DNA of 64,000 bases, from positions 806,001-870,000 of the forward strand of contig NC_021833.1 in assembly GCF_000439455.1 (NCBI RefSeq), in the 5' to 3' direction. The stretch comes from Spiroplasma diminutum CUAS-1. Its GTDB lineage: Bacteria > Bacillota_I > Bacilli_A > Mycoplasmatales > Mycoplasmataceae. The first letter of the stretch is position 1, and every line of letters begins with the position of its first letter. The notes beneath the pieces are model-generated. The model saw only the letters and a program-made list of their open reading frames with translations. It searched no databases and was not told where the DNA came from. Positions 17,129 through 29,979 of this stretch are shown here, one piece after another. The position numbers and the translations under genes are program-made.

Positions 17129-18172
17129 TTAACCAAAGTAACTGAATGTTACTTCAATTCCTTCTTCATCTTTTAAATAATGGGCATAATTATCGTATTC
17201 CCCATTTTGTTCTTCTGGAGTTTCAGGTAGTAGCATACCTTCTTTAAACTCTTTAACTTCAAATTTCATTTTATATTTATTTGCAACTCCAGATACTGGT
17301 ATTGCTTCAAATTTTCCATCACCATATAGGTCAAGATCATTTACAAATAATGGTCAAAATGTTGGACTAGTTACATTTTCCATAATAAAGTGCATTAATA
17401 TGGTAAATTTATCTATTCCATCAACTTTTCCAAATTCTGTTTTTACTTCATTTTCAGTTGATTTTTCAACCATTTCTGCAATTGTCATTGGAAATTGTAA
17501 ATCACCTTGATTGAAAGGTTCAATTTTATAACTTAAATCTAAAGAACCATAATAATTTGTTGGTCTAATTTCTGGAATTTGATCATCAATATTAATAAGT
17601 GCACCAGAATTATCTTCTTTATATGTAAATTTTGTTGAATCTGTTAATTCATCCCCAACTCTTGATAATTCATTTAACATATCCAAATTATAAAACATCA
17701 AAGCCATCATTATTGTTCTCGGTCTTTGGTCAATTACAGTTCCGATATTTGTTACTCTAAATACATCTTGTAAATGTAATGAATTAGTAATCTTAATTGT
17801 AGCTGTAATATTATCTGTTTCATTATCATTATTTTTTACAACAAATTTATAAGTAGCATTTCTATATAAGTCATCTGTCATTTTTATTGACGATCCATTT
17901 TTTTCAACTGAAAAAGTAGTATTATTATAACCACCTTTAATTAAACTTTCTTCAATTTGGCTAATTAAATCATCTGTATAATATATTTTTTCAATATCAA
18001 TACTGTCAATATTGGCATTTTCAAAACCAGTTTTAACAATAGGCATTATTGGATCTGGTCTATATAAGTCTTTTCAAGAATTATCTACACAAGACACCAC
18101 GCTAAGAGTCAATGCTGGAATAAAAGTAATTGAAGAAAATACTATTATTAATTTTTTATATAATCTATTCAT
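17129..18172 (-). CDS. lipoprotein of unknown function
   Basis: 347 residues. The signal peptide has a basic start (MNRLYKK), a hydrophobic core and the lipobox SVVSC, so the mature protein should be lipid-anchored outside the membrane from the Cys at about residue 28. The rest is mixed with acidic character (IDSIDIEKIYYTDDL, TIAEMVEKSTENEVK) and no recognised domain. It follows the 1380-aa permease by 3 bases; its GGAGG site lies in that gene's last codons. It is probably the external partner of the permease and is the last gene before the terminator. Confidence 0.75.
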
Positions 18173-18175
18173 TTT

Positions 18176-21100
18176 TTAACCTCCTTGAACTGCAAGAAGC
18201 ATACTTACTTTCTTTAGAGAAAATCAACTTAATGCATTACTAATTGTATATAACAATCATGTTCCCAAAACACCAGGAACTATATATCATATTTGGAAAG
18301 TCAACGGTAATACCATTGAATTTGTAAATAAATGTACACCCATCACAACTATTGCTCAACCAACTGCAAATCCAATAAGTGAACTGATAATTGCAACAGG
18401 AATATATATTCCAATAAATAATTTACTAATATAAGTTTCTTTATAACCAAGTATTTTCATAACTGCAATAATTTTTGCATTTTCTGAAATCACCAAGTTA
18501 ATTGTAAGAAGAATTATAATTGCACTTAAGAAAATTGAAACAAATACAACAAAGAAAATTATAATATCGACTGTGCTATTAATTCTATTTATTACTTTCA
18601 ATGCTTCATCAATTTTCATTGCTTCATTTATTGAACTATTTGAATATCCTGTATATGAGGTAGTATTATCGCTTCCACCATTTAATCCAATCATTGAATA
18701 ATCTCCAAATTTTTGGTTTGAAGAGACCCCTTTTGATATATCAGTAAAGCTATCATCAAAAGATGTTTTGTAGTTAAACAGTGGATATTGTGATTCAAAT
18801 AATTTTAAGTAAATTTCATTTTCACTTTGATTTGTAAACTCTTTAAATTTCAGAAAGGCCTCCTTATTTGAAGGATTATTATTTTCTAATTCATTTATAA
18901 AGTTTTTTAATTTTAAAATATCACTATTAGGTTCTTCTGGATTAGACCATTCTTTCATGAATAATCTAAATAGTAACTCCTCAGTTTCACTATATTTTGA
19001 AACTTCTTTTGCAGTATCGTTATGAATTCAAGCTTTGTTATCTCCATATTGATCAACAACTCCTACTACAGTATATTCAAAATCATTTTCAATATTTTTT
19101 GTAGAAATAGTCCCATTTGATACTGCTTGTGACATTTTTGTAGCTCCAACTAAACTAGGACTTGCTAGATTTATTTTTGATTTATAAACCCTACTATCAT
19201 TATCTTCATTTGATTCAAATTTTGAATTTTTTCACCCTTTATTATCTTCACCCATCATTGTTGAAGAATAGAAATTTCTTCCTGAAGTATACTCATCTTC
19301 TGTGTTAGTAGCATCAAGTGATGAAGTATCTCAAGAATCAATTTCCAATTCATTTTGTTCGTATGCTAAAGAATTTAATATATGACTTATATTTATTTTA
19401 TCTCCAGTTTTTAACTTAAGTCTTTTGGCAAGTGACTGATTTATTAAAATTGAATTTTTACTTTCGAATAATTTATTTTTTAAGTCATTTTCTTTAGTAT
19501 CGTTTAATATTTGAGTTTTATTATCTTTTTTTATTCCATAAATTTTCATACTTTGATCTTGGGAATATCCATTTAAAAATATTCCTAAATCTTCTTTTTG
19601 TTCATTATATGGAATTAAACCAAATGTAACATTAAAGTTACCATCTTCTTTTTTGAATTCTTGTTGAATTGTTTTTTGAATTAAAGCCGGAGATTGATTA
19701 TAAATTCCCTGTAAGAATGCTTGTTGTAAGTTATTATAGAATAAAGCAATTATTCAGTTATATATTGTTACTATTGTTGTAACTCTTTTTTCCATTCATG
19801 TATCTTTATCAATATATTCATATAATGATAATTCAAAAGGTTCATCATTTTTAATTTGACCAGTATTTTGTAAAGAAATTATTGGTCTAGTTAAATTCGA
19901 ATCTTGAAAGTAATCTTTAAAATCTTTTTCACTGATCATTGGAGAGCCATCTTTAATTGGGCCTCCGTCAAGTTTAAGAGTTATATCTTTTCCAACAAAT
20001 CTAAAATAGTCTTTTCTTGGATTTGAATCACTTTTTACAGGAATATTTTCAATTCCCAAAGCATTTTTATATTTTAAATAAAATTGTCTAATTTTTTCAA
20101 GGTCTTCAATATTTTCTTTTGATTTACTATCACTTACTAAAATATCTAAAAGAGAGTTTTTATTTCAATATTTATCAATTCCATAATTTTTTAAATCTGG
20201 TCAAAGATTCAACATAACAGTTTTATAAAGTTGTTCTTTTTGATTTTCCATATTTCCTAAATCAATAGTTAATTTATCATTTTTTAAATAATCCAAATCA
20301 AGCGATTTATATGTCATATCATTTAATGAACCAACATCAGTTGAAGGATTATAAATTTTTTGGGATATATCATTTTTTAAGTACATATCTCAAATATTTT
20401 TTGATAAACTGACATCTGCATTATTTGAAGTACTATAAGGATTATAAGTTTTATAAAAACTAGTTGGTGAATTATATATTGGTGATTGATACTCAATTAA
20501 ATTATCATAACCATCTTTTATATAAGTTTTATTTTTATTCTCAGTTAGAATATTAGGCATACTTGTTCCAATTGTAATTAAAGTTGATGAAATTAACATA
20601 ACAGAAAATACTGAGACAAGTTTCATGACAGAACCTGATAATATAGCTCCTTTAAATCTACTATTAAATCCTTTACCTCTTGTAAGAATTTTTTTAATTG
20701 TAAGTTTAAATTTATTTGTAGAACTTCTACTTTCAAAGTTAATCATTTGTAATGGAGTATACTTTCCAAACATGTAGAAGTAAGTTATTAATGTAATAAT
20801 TTCTAAAAATATAAACATTCCAAAAATTACTACAAGAACAGATTCTCATGATAATTCAAATGTTAACATTTGAATTGAAAAGAAATTATTGACAATTGAA
20901 ATTACAAACTCTTGCATACCCATTCCCAATATGTACCCAAGTAGTCCTCCTGTAATTGAAATAAATAATGGATATAATCCATTTGATCAGATTAATGACG
21001 ACTTTTTATAACCCAGAGAAAGTAACACCCCTGATTGACCAAACGTTTTTTTAATCTGATTATTTAACATTATAATTAACATCACAATTCCAATTGATAA

Positions 21101-22318
21101 GGTTACTAACATTACAATAAAACTAAAGGCTTTATATGAACTAATTGTCATATTTAGCATTGAGGTTCTAGAGGAAAATTTATATTTTTGACTTCCCCTT
21201 TGAATTGCAATTGGAATACTTTTATTTAAAGTATTCTCATATCCAGCATAAAGCTCAATTTCTTTTGCCTTATCCAAATTAGTTAAATATTCATTTACAA
21301 TATTTGTTGAAGTTCTAATATCTTTTGAATTTTTAAATTTTCCAACAAAAGTTATTTCTTTATCTAAATCAGAAGCAGCTGAAATAATTTCTTCATTTTT
21401 AATTTCACTATCTGTGTATCACATTTTTTGTGTTTTTCAATCAACATCATTTAATCTTAATTCATTATTTGAAAAAACACTTTGATAATAGACATTTTTT
21501 AAACCCAGATTGGAAGGATCAATATATATTAATCCCTCTTCCTTAGTATTTGGTAAAGGCTTTGTTTCATCAATAATTGGAGTTGAAAAGTCTGCAGTTG
21601 ATCCAAAACCTACTACTTGAAATCAATTTTGATTTGCATATTCTGTATTTTTAATTCAAGAATTTATATCAATTTTTTCATAAAGTGAAAAATCAACTTT
21701 TTTTATTTCACTATCTTTAACTTTAACAGTTGTTCCATATTCATCATCTTGTAATCTAATTATGTCATTTATTTTTATGTCATTAGCATTTGCGAATTGT
21801 TCATTAACATATACTCATTTTTTTGTAGTTACATTAATTGATTGAGTATATTTTTTTCATAAGTCTAAACTCATTCCCTGACCAACAACAAGTCTGTCAA
21901 CCTTTTGATCTGGGTTTAGTGCAAATACCTTTAAAGTTTTATTTGTTGATAAAGTAGTTGTTCTTGATTCAACTCTATCAAATTCAAATTCAAAATCTGT
22001 ATTTTTAAATTTATTTTGTAAATAAGTTATTAGTAAATTATCTCTAACATCAGAATTAGAAATATTTTTACCAAATAAATCTTTTTCAAAGTCATTTATA
22101 TATGAGGACTTTGAAAGATCAATTATAAAATCATGGATATTACTATTTTTTTCGGAAATAAAATTCTCATACGATTTTTGAATTCTGCTTGTTGAAGAAT
22201 ATGATAGCGTAAAAACAAATGATGTTAGAAACACTAGAATAATTATTGTAATTAATTGAATTTTATTTCTTATTAAATTTTTAAATGCATTTTTAAAAAA
22301 TGGCTTTTGATTTTTCAT
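18176..22318 (-). CDS. large FtsX-like ABC-type permease (1380 aa)
   Basis: One continuous frame when TGA is Trp. An N-terminal membrane anchor (about residues 18-40, LITIIILVFLTSFVFTL) is followed by a long extracellular region. The FtsX segment near residues 410-440 ends LLSLGYKKSSLI, then come more membrane helices and a second extracellular region. A C-terminal FtsX segment near 1250-1300 contains AVMKILGYKETYISKLFIGIY. This double-FtsX layout is that of MacB/LolC-type permeases, which act with a separate ATPase; none is in the window. It is wedged between two lipoprotein genes with 3-base gaps. Much larger than bacterial norms, but giant versions occur in Spiroplasma-type Mollicutes. Confidence 0.8.
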
Positions 22319-22321
22319 TTA

Positions 22322-24334
22322 TTATTTATTTGCTGCTAATACTTTTACAGTAAAACTTCTATATAATTTTCCATTGACTTTAATTGATATTATTGGTTGT
22401 GATGCAAATAAACCAGGCACCTTTAATCCCTTTATGGAAATTATATAATCACCAATTTCATTTTTTTCAAAATTATTTATTGTTAATAATTTGTTATTAG
22501 ATGAATTTACTTCTAAAACTATTTCAGAATTTGTTTCAATATTTCCAAAATTAATTGATTTTTCTTCATTCACGTGAATTTCCATATTTTCAATATAATT
22601 AGTACCAGTTACATCTAAAATTGCGTGACCCTGATAGAAATTTCCACCCATTGCAGCAATTGTATCAAAATATCCCATTCCTGTTGTATATTTATCATCC
22701 AGTTTTTTTGAATCTTCATATTTTTCAAGATTTCCACCACCTGAAGCTCCCGCAAGACCCCCTGGATTATTAATATAACCTATAAATGCAGCTCCATCAT
22801 GTCCATATAATAAATCTGATCCTGGCAATACATCTAATTTGACATATACATCATTTCCAATTTCATCCTTTGTATTAAATATTAAATTTGTAAATTCAAT
22901 GAAATGTGTTAAGCTTATTTTATTTTTAAATTCCTCTGACAATTGATTATAAATGTAAGTTTTTGCTTCTTTTTGTGCGAATTTTGCTTTATTTTCTAAA
23001 TCATCAAAATTTACATTTAAACGTTTTGTTTCTGGTAGAGCTTCAAATAATGTAATTCTATCTTCTTCTACAAATTTATATGTAAATTCAACATTAATAT
23101 TTTCTTTAAAAATTCCTTTTAAAGTTGGCATATTTGTTATTTGAAATGTTGTTGCAGTTGTAACAGCATTTTTCATTATTTCTTTACCTGCTGCACCTAA
23201 ATTTTGGATAAAATTTGCCTTAACATATTCAAGTTGAGTATTTTTCGCTCCGACTTGCTCGAAAACTATCGCCCCTAAACTTATCGCATCACTTGAATTT
23301 AAAACCTCATCAAGTTTATTATAAGCTCCCTTAAATAATCTTATTTCACCTAAGTTTTTATTTGCAAAATAATCATTAGGATCAATATTTTGATTTAAAG
23401 TTAGAGATACTTCTCCTTTAACAACTGTTGAACCTTCTTTAGCTCTTAAATTAACAAGTGCTCCAATACCATTATTTCCATCAGATTCTCTTTCAATTAT
23501 TAATTCATCTGCTGAAATATTTATCCCATTCATAGTATTGAAACCATTTATAATTGCTTCATTTGTAATTTCAAAACCTTTTGAACCTACGGCAATTGTT
23601 GGATCAATAGTTCCATTTGTCATATTTCCAGCTGCTATATTAACAACTAAGTCTTCTTGCTCTAAATCAAATAAAGCAGTTTCAATTTTTATTGATACTA
23701 CCGTAGTTTGATTTCCATCTTTTGAAATCAAACTTAATTTAAGATTATCTATGTTCTTTTCAAAAGTTTCAACAACAATTTCCTTATTTGCAGTATCTAT
23801 TCTAGCTGTTGCATATCCATCATTATCAAAGTTTAAAGTATCAGGTCTTTTTTCTTCTGAAATATTATCCCAATTTGTTATTTTAATTCTATCGATTGAA
23901 GATGTTTTAGTAACTAAAGAAGTCTTTTCTAATTTAAATTCTTCTTCAACCTGTAATTCTTTTACATTTATAGTTATTGTTTCTTTATGAATTTTTGATT
24001 CTACTGTAACAGTTACAATACCAGCCTTTTTAAATGGAGTTACAACTAATTCATCTGCTGTTGCTGATTTTGTAACTTGCACAATACCTTCTTCACTATA
24101 AGTAAATTTTGTTGGTTTCGAATTATCATTAAGTATACTTCAGTTTTTAATTTTAATTCTTCCAATTTCATTTGTAAAAAATTCAATTGAGTTTTTTTCT
24201 AATTCAAATTTTGCATCTGGTAGAGTTTCTCCACCACTTCCATCACCTGGATTAGGATCTCCACATGCTACAACAGAAATTGATGATGATGCCACCATTG
24301 TTGTTGCAGCTAACAATGTTAATAATTTTTTCAT
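22322..24334 (-). CDS. lipoprotein with Ig-like repeats, unknown function
   Basis: 670 residues. Signal peptide MKKLLTLLAATTMVASSSIS ends in the lipobox VVAC; the Cys is near residue 24, followed by GDPNPGDGSGGE. The mature part starts with bacterial Ig-like (BIG2-type) segments (KAGIVTVTVESKIHKETITI, VVSIKIETALFDLEQEDL). Further on there is a Gly-rich stretch (GGLAGASGGGNLEKY) and a beta-rich C-terminus. It is likely a surface protein. The 3-base spacing to the downstream permease indicates a shared operon and joint function. Upstream are a hairpin and a TATAAT (24375-24380), so it may also have its own promoter. Confidence 0.78.
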
Positions 24335-24383
24335 ATTTTCATTTCTCCTTGTTTAATATATATTTAATTTTTGTATTATAAAA

Positions 24384-24424
24384 ATTACTCATAAGCTTTT
24401 TAACTTAATTTGAGTATTATAAAA
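24384..24424 (-). terminator. possible terminator upstream of the 670-aa lipoprotein gene
   Basis: TACTCA pairs with TGAGTA and TAAG with CTTA around a bulge, followed by TTTTTAT on the minus strand. The T-rich end merges with a TATAAT at 24375-24380, so it may separate the small membrane protein gene from the lipoprotein gene. Confidence 0.4.
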
Positions 24425-24474
24425 TAATCTAATCCAATAGATTTGTGAATAAATTATTTTTTAAATTTAATATA

Positions 24475-25182
24475 TTAAACTAATGGTGGAGTTGTTGCCT
24501 TCTTAGTTTCGTTCAGAAATAATGATAAATTTTCATTAAAAATAATATCATTTTCTTCATTTGTAGATGTTAAAAATATTTTAATTTCTTCTTTTAATTC
24601 AAAAGTATAGTTACTTTGATCAAAATTTAAAACATTTAAAAATATTGATTGAAAATAAATTGATTCAATCATAAAATTAAATTCCTTTTCATATGTTGTA
24701 ATTCATCTTCTTTTTACAACAAAATTATAAACTGTATACATAATAATTAAAGTAATTACAAAAATAACACTTGATGATGCAAACACTAAAACTGATATTG
24801 CAAATTCAAAACTATGATCTTTTCTTATAAAAAAGTCAACTAAATATATAATTACAAATGGTAAAGTAATTATTGCAAGTTTTGCAATAATTACTAAATT
24901 ATCTTTTTTTAATAATCATTTTATATTATTTTTATTTTGAATATTTATATCAACATAATACATGAATTTAGAAAATTGTATAATGATAACTAATAATAAT
25001 ATAAACATAAAAATTGTATTAATAAATACGTTAGAGTATTTGAAAATGATATTTGACTTTTCAGTTACAAATAAATTATATTCAGAAATTGTTGATAAAT
25101 AAAAATGCAGTACTAAAGATAGAATAAATACATATTTAATTATTTTTTTACTTAAAATTTTAATACGTAGCATTTCATTCAT
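24475..25182 (-). CDS. small multi-pass membrane protein with Thr-Thr-Pro-Pro tail (first copy)
   Basis: 235 residues, not recognised. Four hydrophobic segments are seen: YVFILSLVLHFYL, INTIFMFILLLVIIIQF, IIAKLAIITLPFVIIYLV and SVLVFASSSVIFVITLIIMY. A C-terminal cytoplasmic or external domain of about 80 residues (RRWITTYEKEFNFMIESIYF ...) ends with ETKKATTPPLV. The second copy at 54570-55298 has the same topology, spacing and tail (LKKGTTPPEIF). Both lie in the operon-like setting of a giant FtsX permease. TGA at 24916 is Trp. It is probably an accessory of the permease system. Confidence 0.7.
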
Positions 25183-25247
25183 CTCCTATTGTTTTCTATT
25201 TTAGCAAGTTCAAAATATAATTGCAAGTTTTCCATTTTATTTACAAA

Positions 25248-25287
25248 TAAAAAAACTTACTTATAATTTTATAAGTAAGTTTTTAAA
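25248..25287 (-). terminator. terminator of the 1461-aa permease gene
   Basis: A perfect 14-bp stem AAAAACTTACTTAT / ATAAGTAAGTTTTT (25251-25264, 25271-25284) lies just after the permease stop, with T-rich sequence following on the minus strand. Confidence 0.8.
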
Positions 25288-25297
25288 ATTTTATATA

Positions 25298-28200
25298 TTA
25301 ATCTTTGTCTTTTAAAGCTTCCAATGGATTAATTTTTTGTATATTACTTCATCCAATTGCAAATGTTGCAATATAAATTGCTGCAATAATACCAAATACT
25401 CCAAAAGGTATTCAGATACTGAAACTTACTGGTAGTACTCATGCTGTATTCATAGCTAAGAAATCAGCAATAAATACAAATATGTATCAACCTATTATAA
25501 ATCCAATAACATACATTATAAGTATTGGAGCAATATACATTCCCAATATTTGTCTTACAACATAGGGATTTGAATAACCTAATGTCTTCATTGTTGCAAT
25601 AAATTGTTTGTTCTCATAAATAATTAAACTTGTTGTTAAAAGAATAATAGTTGCAGAAACGATAACTGCAATTGTTATAAACATTATCATTATCATATTA
25701 ACTAAATCAGTTACTTGTCCCAATATTTGTCTGGTTTGTTCTTTTGGCAACATTGTTGAAAGCGTTCCAACACCATAACCTTCATTAAAATTATTTGGAT
25801 CTATAACCATACATTTATTATTTTCCTCATAAAAACTATTTTCATTATCTTCGCAATCTTCTTCAATCATTGTGTAATTACCATTTAGACCAATTGAACT
25901 AAAATCTGCAAATTTATGAGATACAGAAAAACCTTTACTTAAATCAAGAATTTCTTTTTCAGGACTATATTTATAATTAAATATAGGAAATAGATTTTCA
26001 TATAATTGATTCATATTTCTTCATGCAGAGTTTTCATCAGAATTATTAACTTTATCAATAAAATCACTATAGTTTTTTGTACCGTCTATAACTTCTTTTA
26101 TAAAGCCTTTTAATTCTTCATCTTTAAATCCATCAAAAGTATATAAAGGATTCCCCTCAGGATATTCTCTTGCAAATCAATTTTTGAAATTTAGTTCTTT
26201 GACTTGATTATACTCTAATATATTATTTGCGTCGTTATTTGAAATTCATCCTTGTGGTTGTCCATAACCATTTTGAATTCCAACAATTTCAAACTCTTTA
26301 TCTAAAATATTATCATTTGCTATTGAAATTTCTCCATTTTTATAACTTGTATATATATCAATGGGCTCTGTTGCTTGATTAGCATATTTGGCAGCAATAT
26401 TTATTCCACCAATTGTTGAAGACCCAACTCCTCCTCTTGAAGCTTTTCAATCCGAATTATCAGAATATAGTCCACTGTTTGTATAATAACCATATGTCGA
26501 TTGTGTTCTCATTTCATCATCAAAATTAATTGAATTTCTTCCACTTGAGGTAATATTATGACCATATTTTATACCATTAGTATCATCAAGTATATTAATG
26601 TTCTTATTATCTTTATTTTGTAGCATTTCTCTTAAAATATCTAATTTTATTGTTTCGCCAACACCTTTATTCATTTTTTTATACATACTTTGATTTATTA
26701 TTATTGGTGTATTCTTTTGATCATTTTTTTTAAAAAGCAATTCTTTAATATTATTATTATTCTTATCATATAAACTTACAAGATTTGAATCTTGATTTAT
26801 TCCATATATTTTTGCAGATTCAGATTTGTTTTTCAGAGTTTTAAATGTAGAATTTAACATCGTACCAATTTCATCTTGTGAGTTGTCATATGGGACTAAA
26901 TTAAATGTAATATTATAATTTGTTTCATTTTCAATAGCTTGTTTCATATACTCTTGAACAAAATATGGTGACCTTGTATAAGTAGTTTGAAGTATTGCAG
27001 TACCCAATCTACCATCTAATACAGATCCAAATCAAAGAGTTAAAGCCGTGTTTAGATTTTTTAATTGAACTTCATTAAACTCTTTTAAGTTATTTTGTGA
27101 TATATCCAGTGGATCAATTCAATTATCATTATTTTTTCATAAAAATGATGCAGTTAAATCTGAGTTTGCTAGTTGCATAATTTCCGTTGCATCTTTTATA
27201 TCTGAATGTCAGTATTCAGATACACTATTTTTATTAGCTTTAAATATAGAATTCATTTTCTTTTTAGTATTTGTAATATTTAATGTGCCATCATTATTTA
27301 AAACTGAAGAATTGTAAGATAGTTTTAAACCATTAATATATTTACTATAAATTCTTAACATTAAAGTTGAATACTGTATCAAATTTTCGCTAATTTCCTT
27401 ATTAACTAAATTTTTTAAATCTTGATTAATTAATTGCCTATAATCTGGTCATTGCCCTTGTAGTTGTTCTAATGCAGTTGATCCAGCGATTCCACCAATT
27501 ATACCTGTTGGTATTTCAGCTCTGTCTAAATTTTGAAGTAATTTTGTTGACATATTTTTTCAATTTAAATATGAAAATTCTGTTCAGAAAAACACATTCT
27601 TTTCTGCAATATCATAAGTATAGTAATATGGGCTAATTAATCCATTTTTAAGTTCTTCAATAACTTGCTCTCAATTAATTTTGTCCTTTGCTTTATTTGA
27701 TTGGGCATTTTCTAATAATGGATATGCTGTCCAACCTTTTGCTCAACCTTCTGAATTAATTGAATTATTTCCTGTTGTATCATTTCCAGATCCTGAATCT
27801 CTTATTAATAAATTAGAAGAGTTATTATATTGACCTCATCCTTGACTTTCACTATCAAAATTTGGATTATAAGTTTTATAAAATGATCATGGATTATTTG
27901 CTATTGGTTGAGTATACTCAACCATGTTTTCATAATTCATTCCATTAAAAGTTGCTGTCATGTTATCTTTCATAACTTTTGGTGCAATTACTGTTGTTGA
28001 AATCATTGTTGCACTAAGAAGCATTGTTGCACTAACCCCAGCTAATTTCCCTAATGAAGTAGTCAACAAAGCAGCTCTTAATCTTGGACTAAATGATCTT
28101 TTTGAAGATAATGATTTTATATATATTGAAAATTTATTAATTATTTTATCATCTCCACCTTTTAACAACGTTAAAGCTGGAAGTCTAATAGTTCAATATC

Positions 28201-29683
28201 CTATAATAAATGCAAGTGCAGTTAAAGCAATTCAAACTGCAAATATACTTAAAGCAAATGCAATTATATTAAATTTAAATCCATAAAATCCAATATTGAA
28301 ATAATTAGAAAATACATTCACAATAACTGTTTCTATAAAAATTGATATTATTCAACCTAATAATGAACCTAGTATTGAAACTATTAAAGGGATTGCTATA
28401 AAGTTATTTACAACTTCACGTTTTTTATATCCTAAAGACTTTAAACATCCAATTTGTCTACTTTGTAATTCAACTTGTTTTTTTGTAGTTAAAATTGTTG
28501 TAAACCCAGCAATTAAAATTATTACTACTATTAAAGCTGTGGCCATTGTATTGTAACCAATCATTATTGTATTGAAAGTACTTACTCTTGCTGAAAATTT
28601 ATATAGAGGGTCATTTAATGCATAAAAATAATTAACTTCTCTTTTAACATTAATAAACTTTTTATATTCTTGATTTAAATTAGTTATTACTTGAGAATTT
28701 GTTTGATTTTTGCTTTTAATAGAAAAATAAGCTTCTCTGTCCGTTTCAGAAGAAACTACCACTTTTGCACTTTGAACAGCATATGTTGAAATAGTTCTTT
28801 TATAGAATTCATCTTGAGAATTCTTATTTCTAAAATTATATTCTGTTGATTTATAACCCATTCAACTTGGGTCCATATACATTAAAACCTCATTTTTAAT
28901 ATTTGGCATAACTGTGGTTTGATCAATTAAAGGAGTTGTGAAATCTACTGAACTACCAATTCCTACTACCTCAAATCAAACTAAATTTTCATATTTAGCA
29001 TCATTTAAAATTTCTTTTGCACTCTTATTTTTTATTGAATTATTAAGATCAGTAATTTCTTGTGAATTTCCTTTTGTATTTTTCACAAGTAAATCTTCAC
29101 CATATTTATCAGAATTTATTCTGACAATATCTCCAATTTGAATATTGTTTTCCTTTGCAAACGAATCCCCAATCACAACTTCTTTTTCTGATCCATTAAA
29201 GACTCTTCCTTTTGAAATTACCAGTTTATCAACACCATTTTTTTCATTATGATTTATTTTTGATATTGCTTTTAATTTAATATTTCCATTTTTACCCTTT
29301 AGACCTGAAATTAATCTGGCCTCAGTAAATGAAACATCCAAATCATTTTTTAAAGCAATTTGATTCATTATATATTGTTGATAAAATAATTTTTCATCAA
29401 TTAAATCTTTATCTAAATTAAAATATGATAAATCATCTCATTTATTATCAGGATCTGCGTCTTTTTTTATTTCATTATTTAAATCAACATCTAAAACTAT
29501 ATCTCTAATATTTGAAGTAATACTTAAATTTTTATAAGCATCTGCTACTCTTGTTGAAGTTGCAGCCAAAACAGCAACAACTAGTGAAACAAGCATAACT
29601 AAAAGTGATAATCCAATAATTTGTGATTTATTCTTACCAGCGGACTTAAAAGCATTCTTTAGTAAAAGTCTAATTCCTTTCAT
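25298..29683 (-). CDS. large FtsX-like ABC-type permease (1461 aa)
   Basis: A continuous frame with TGA as Trp. The N-terminal anchor is SQIIGLSLLVMLVSLVVAVLA (about residues 20-42). The first FtsX segment around residues 370-430 contains CLKSLGYKKREVVNNFIAIP. A central membrane segment and a second external region follow. The last FtsX segment near 1330-1380 contains TMKTLGYSNPYVVRQILGMYI, and two more helices end the protein. It is paralogous to the 1380-aa and 1653-aa permeases. A GGAGG site precedes ATG 29683. A 16-base A tract and terminator hairpin lie about 100 bases upstream. No ATPase gene is adjacent. Confidence 0.8.
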
Positions 29684-29786
29684 ATTAAATTTTCCTCCTA
29701 TTGATTAATACATTTATATTTCTCAAGTTATTTTTACTAATTAATAATATCATTTTTTAATTTAAAAACAAAATTGCTAAAATGTT

Positions 29787-29817
29787 AAAAAAAAAAAAAA
29801 AATGCATTTAAAATGCA
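29787..29817 (-). terminator. terminator with a 16-base homopolymer tail
   Basis: The 7-bp arms TGCATTT / AAATGCA (29803-29809, 29811-29817) have almost no loop, so the hairpin must open partly. It is followed on the minus strand by 16 T. It probably ends the long ribosomal-ecf-truA transcript. Confidence 0.6.
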
Positions 29818-29928
29818 CTTTCTAAGTCAACTAATTGTAAATGAAATTTATTATATACCTTTTCCTTCTTACTAAATTAAAGCATATTCAAAAAAGATAA
29901 ACTAATAAAAGACTATTTACTATTTATT

Positions 29929-29979
29929 TTTTGGTGTATATAAGTTCATTAGTCAACTTACATTTATGATACACCAAAA
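29929..29979 (-). repeat. nested inverted repeat directly after truA
   Basis: Outer 10-bp arms TTTTGGTGTA / TACACCAAAA (29929-29938, 29970-29979) enclose inner 6-bp arms TAAGTT / AACTTA (29941-29946, 29955-29960). No T-run follows on the minus strand, so it is not a standard terminator. It could be a 3'-end stabiliser, a small RNA or a protein site. Confidence 0.5.

Noticed and set aside
22322-24334. Open reading frame on the plus strand around 23751-23990 with a hydrophobic start.
   Set aside because: It lies wholly antisense to the lipoprotein gene, has no ribosome-binding site and reflects the composition of the opposite strand.
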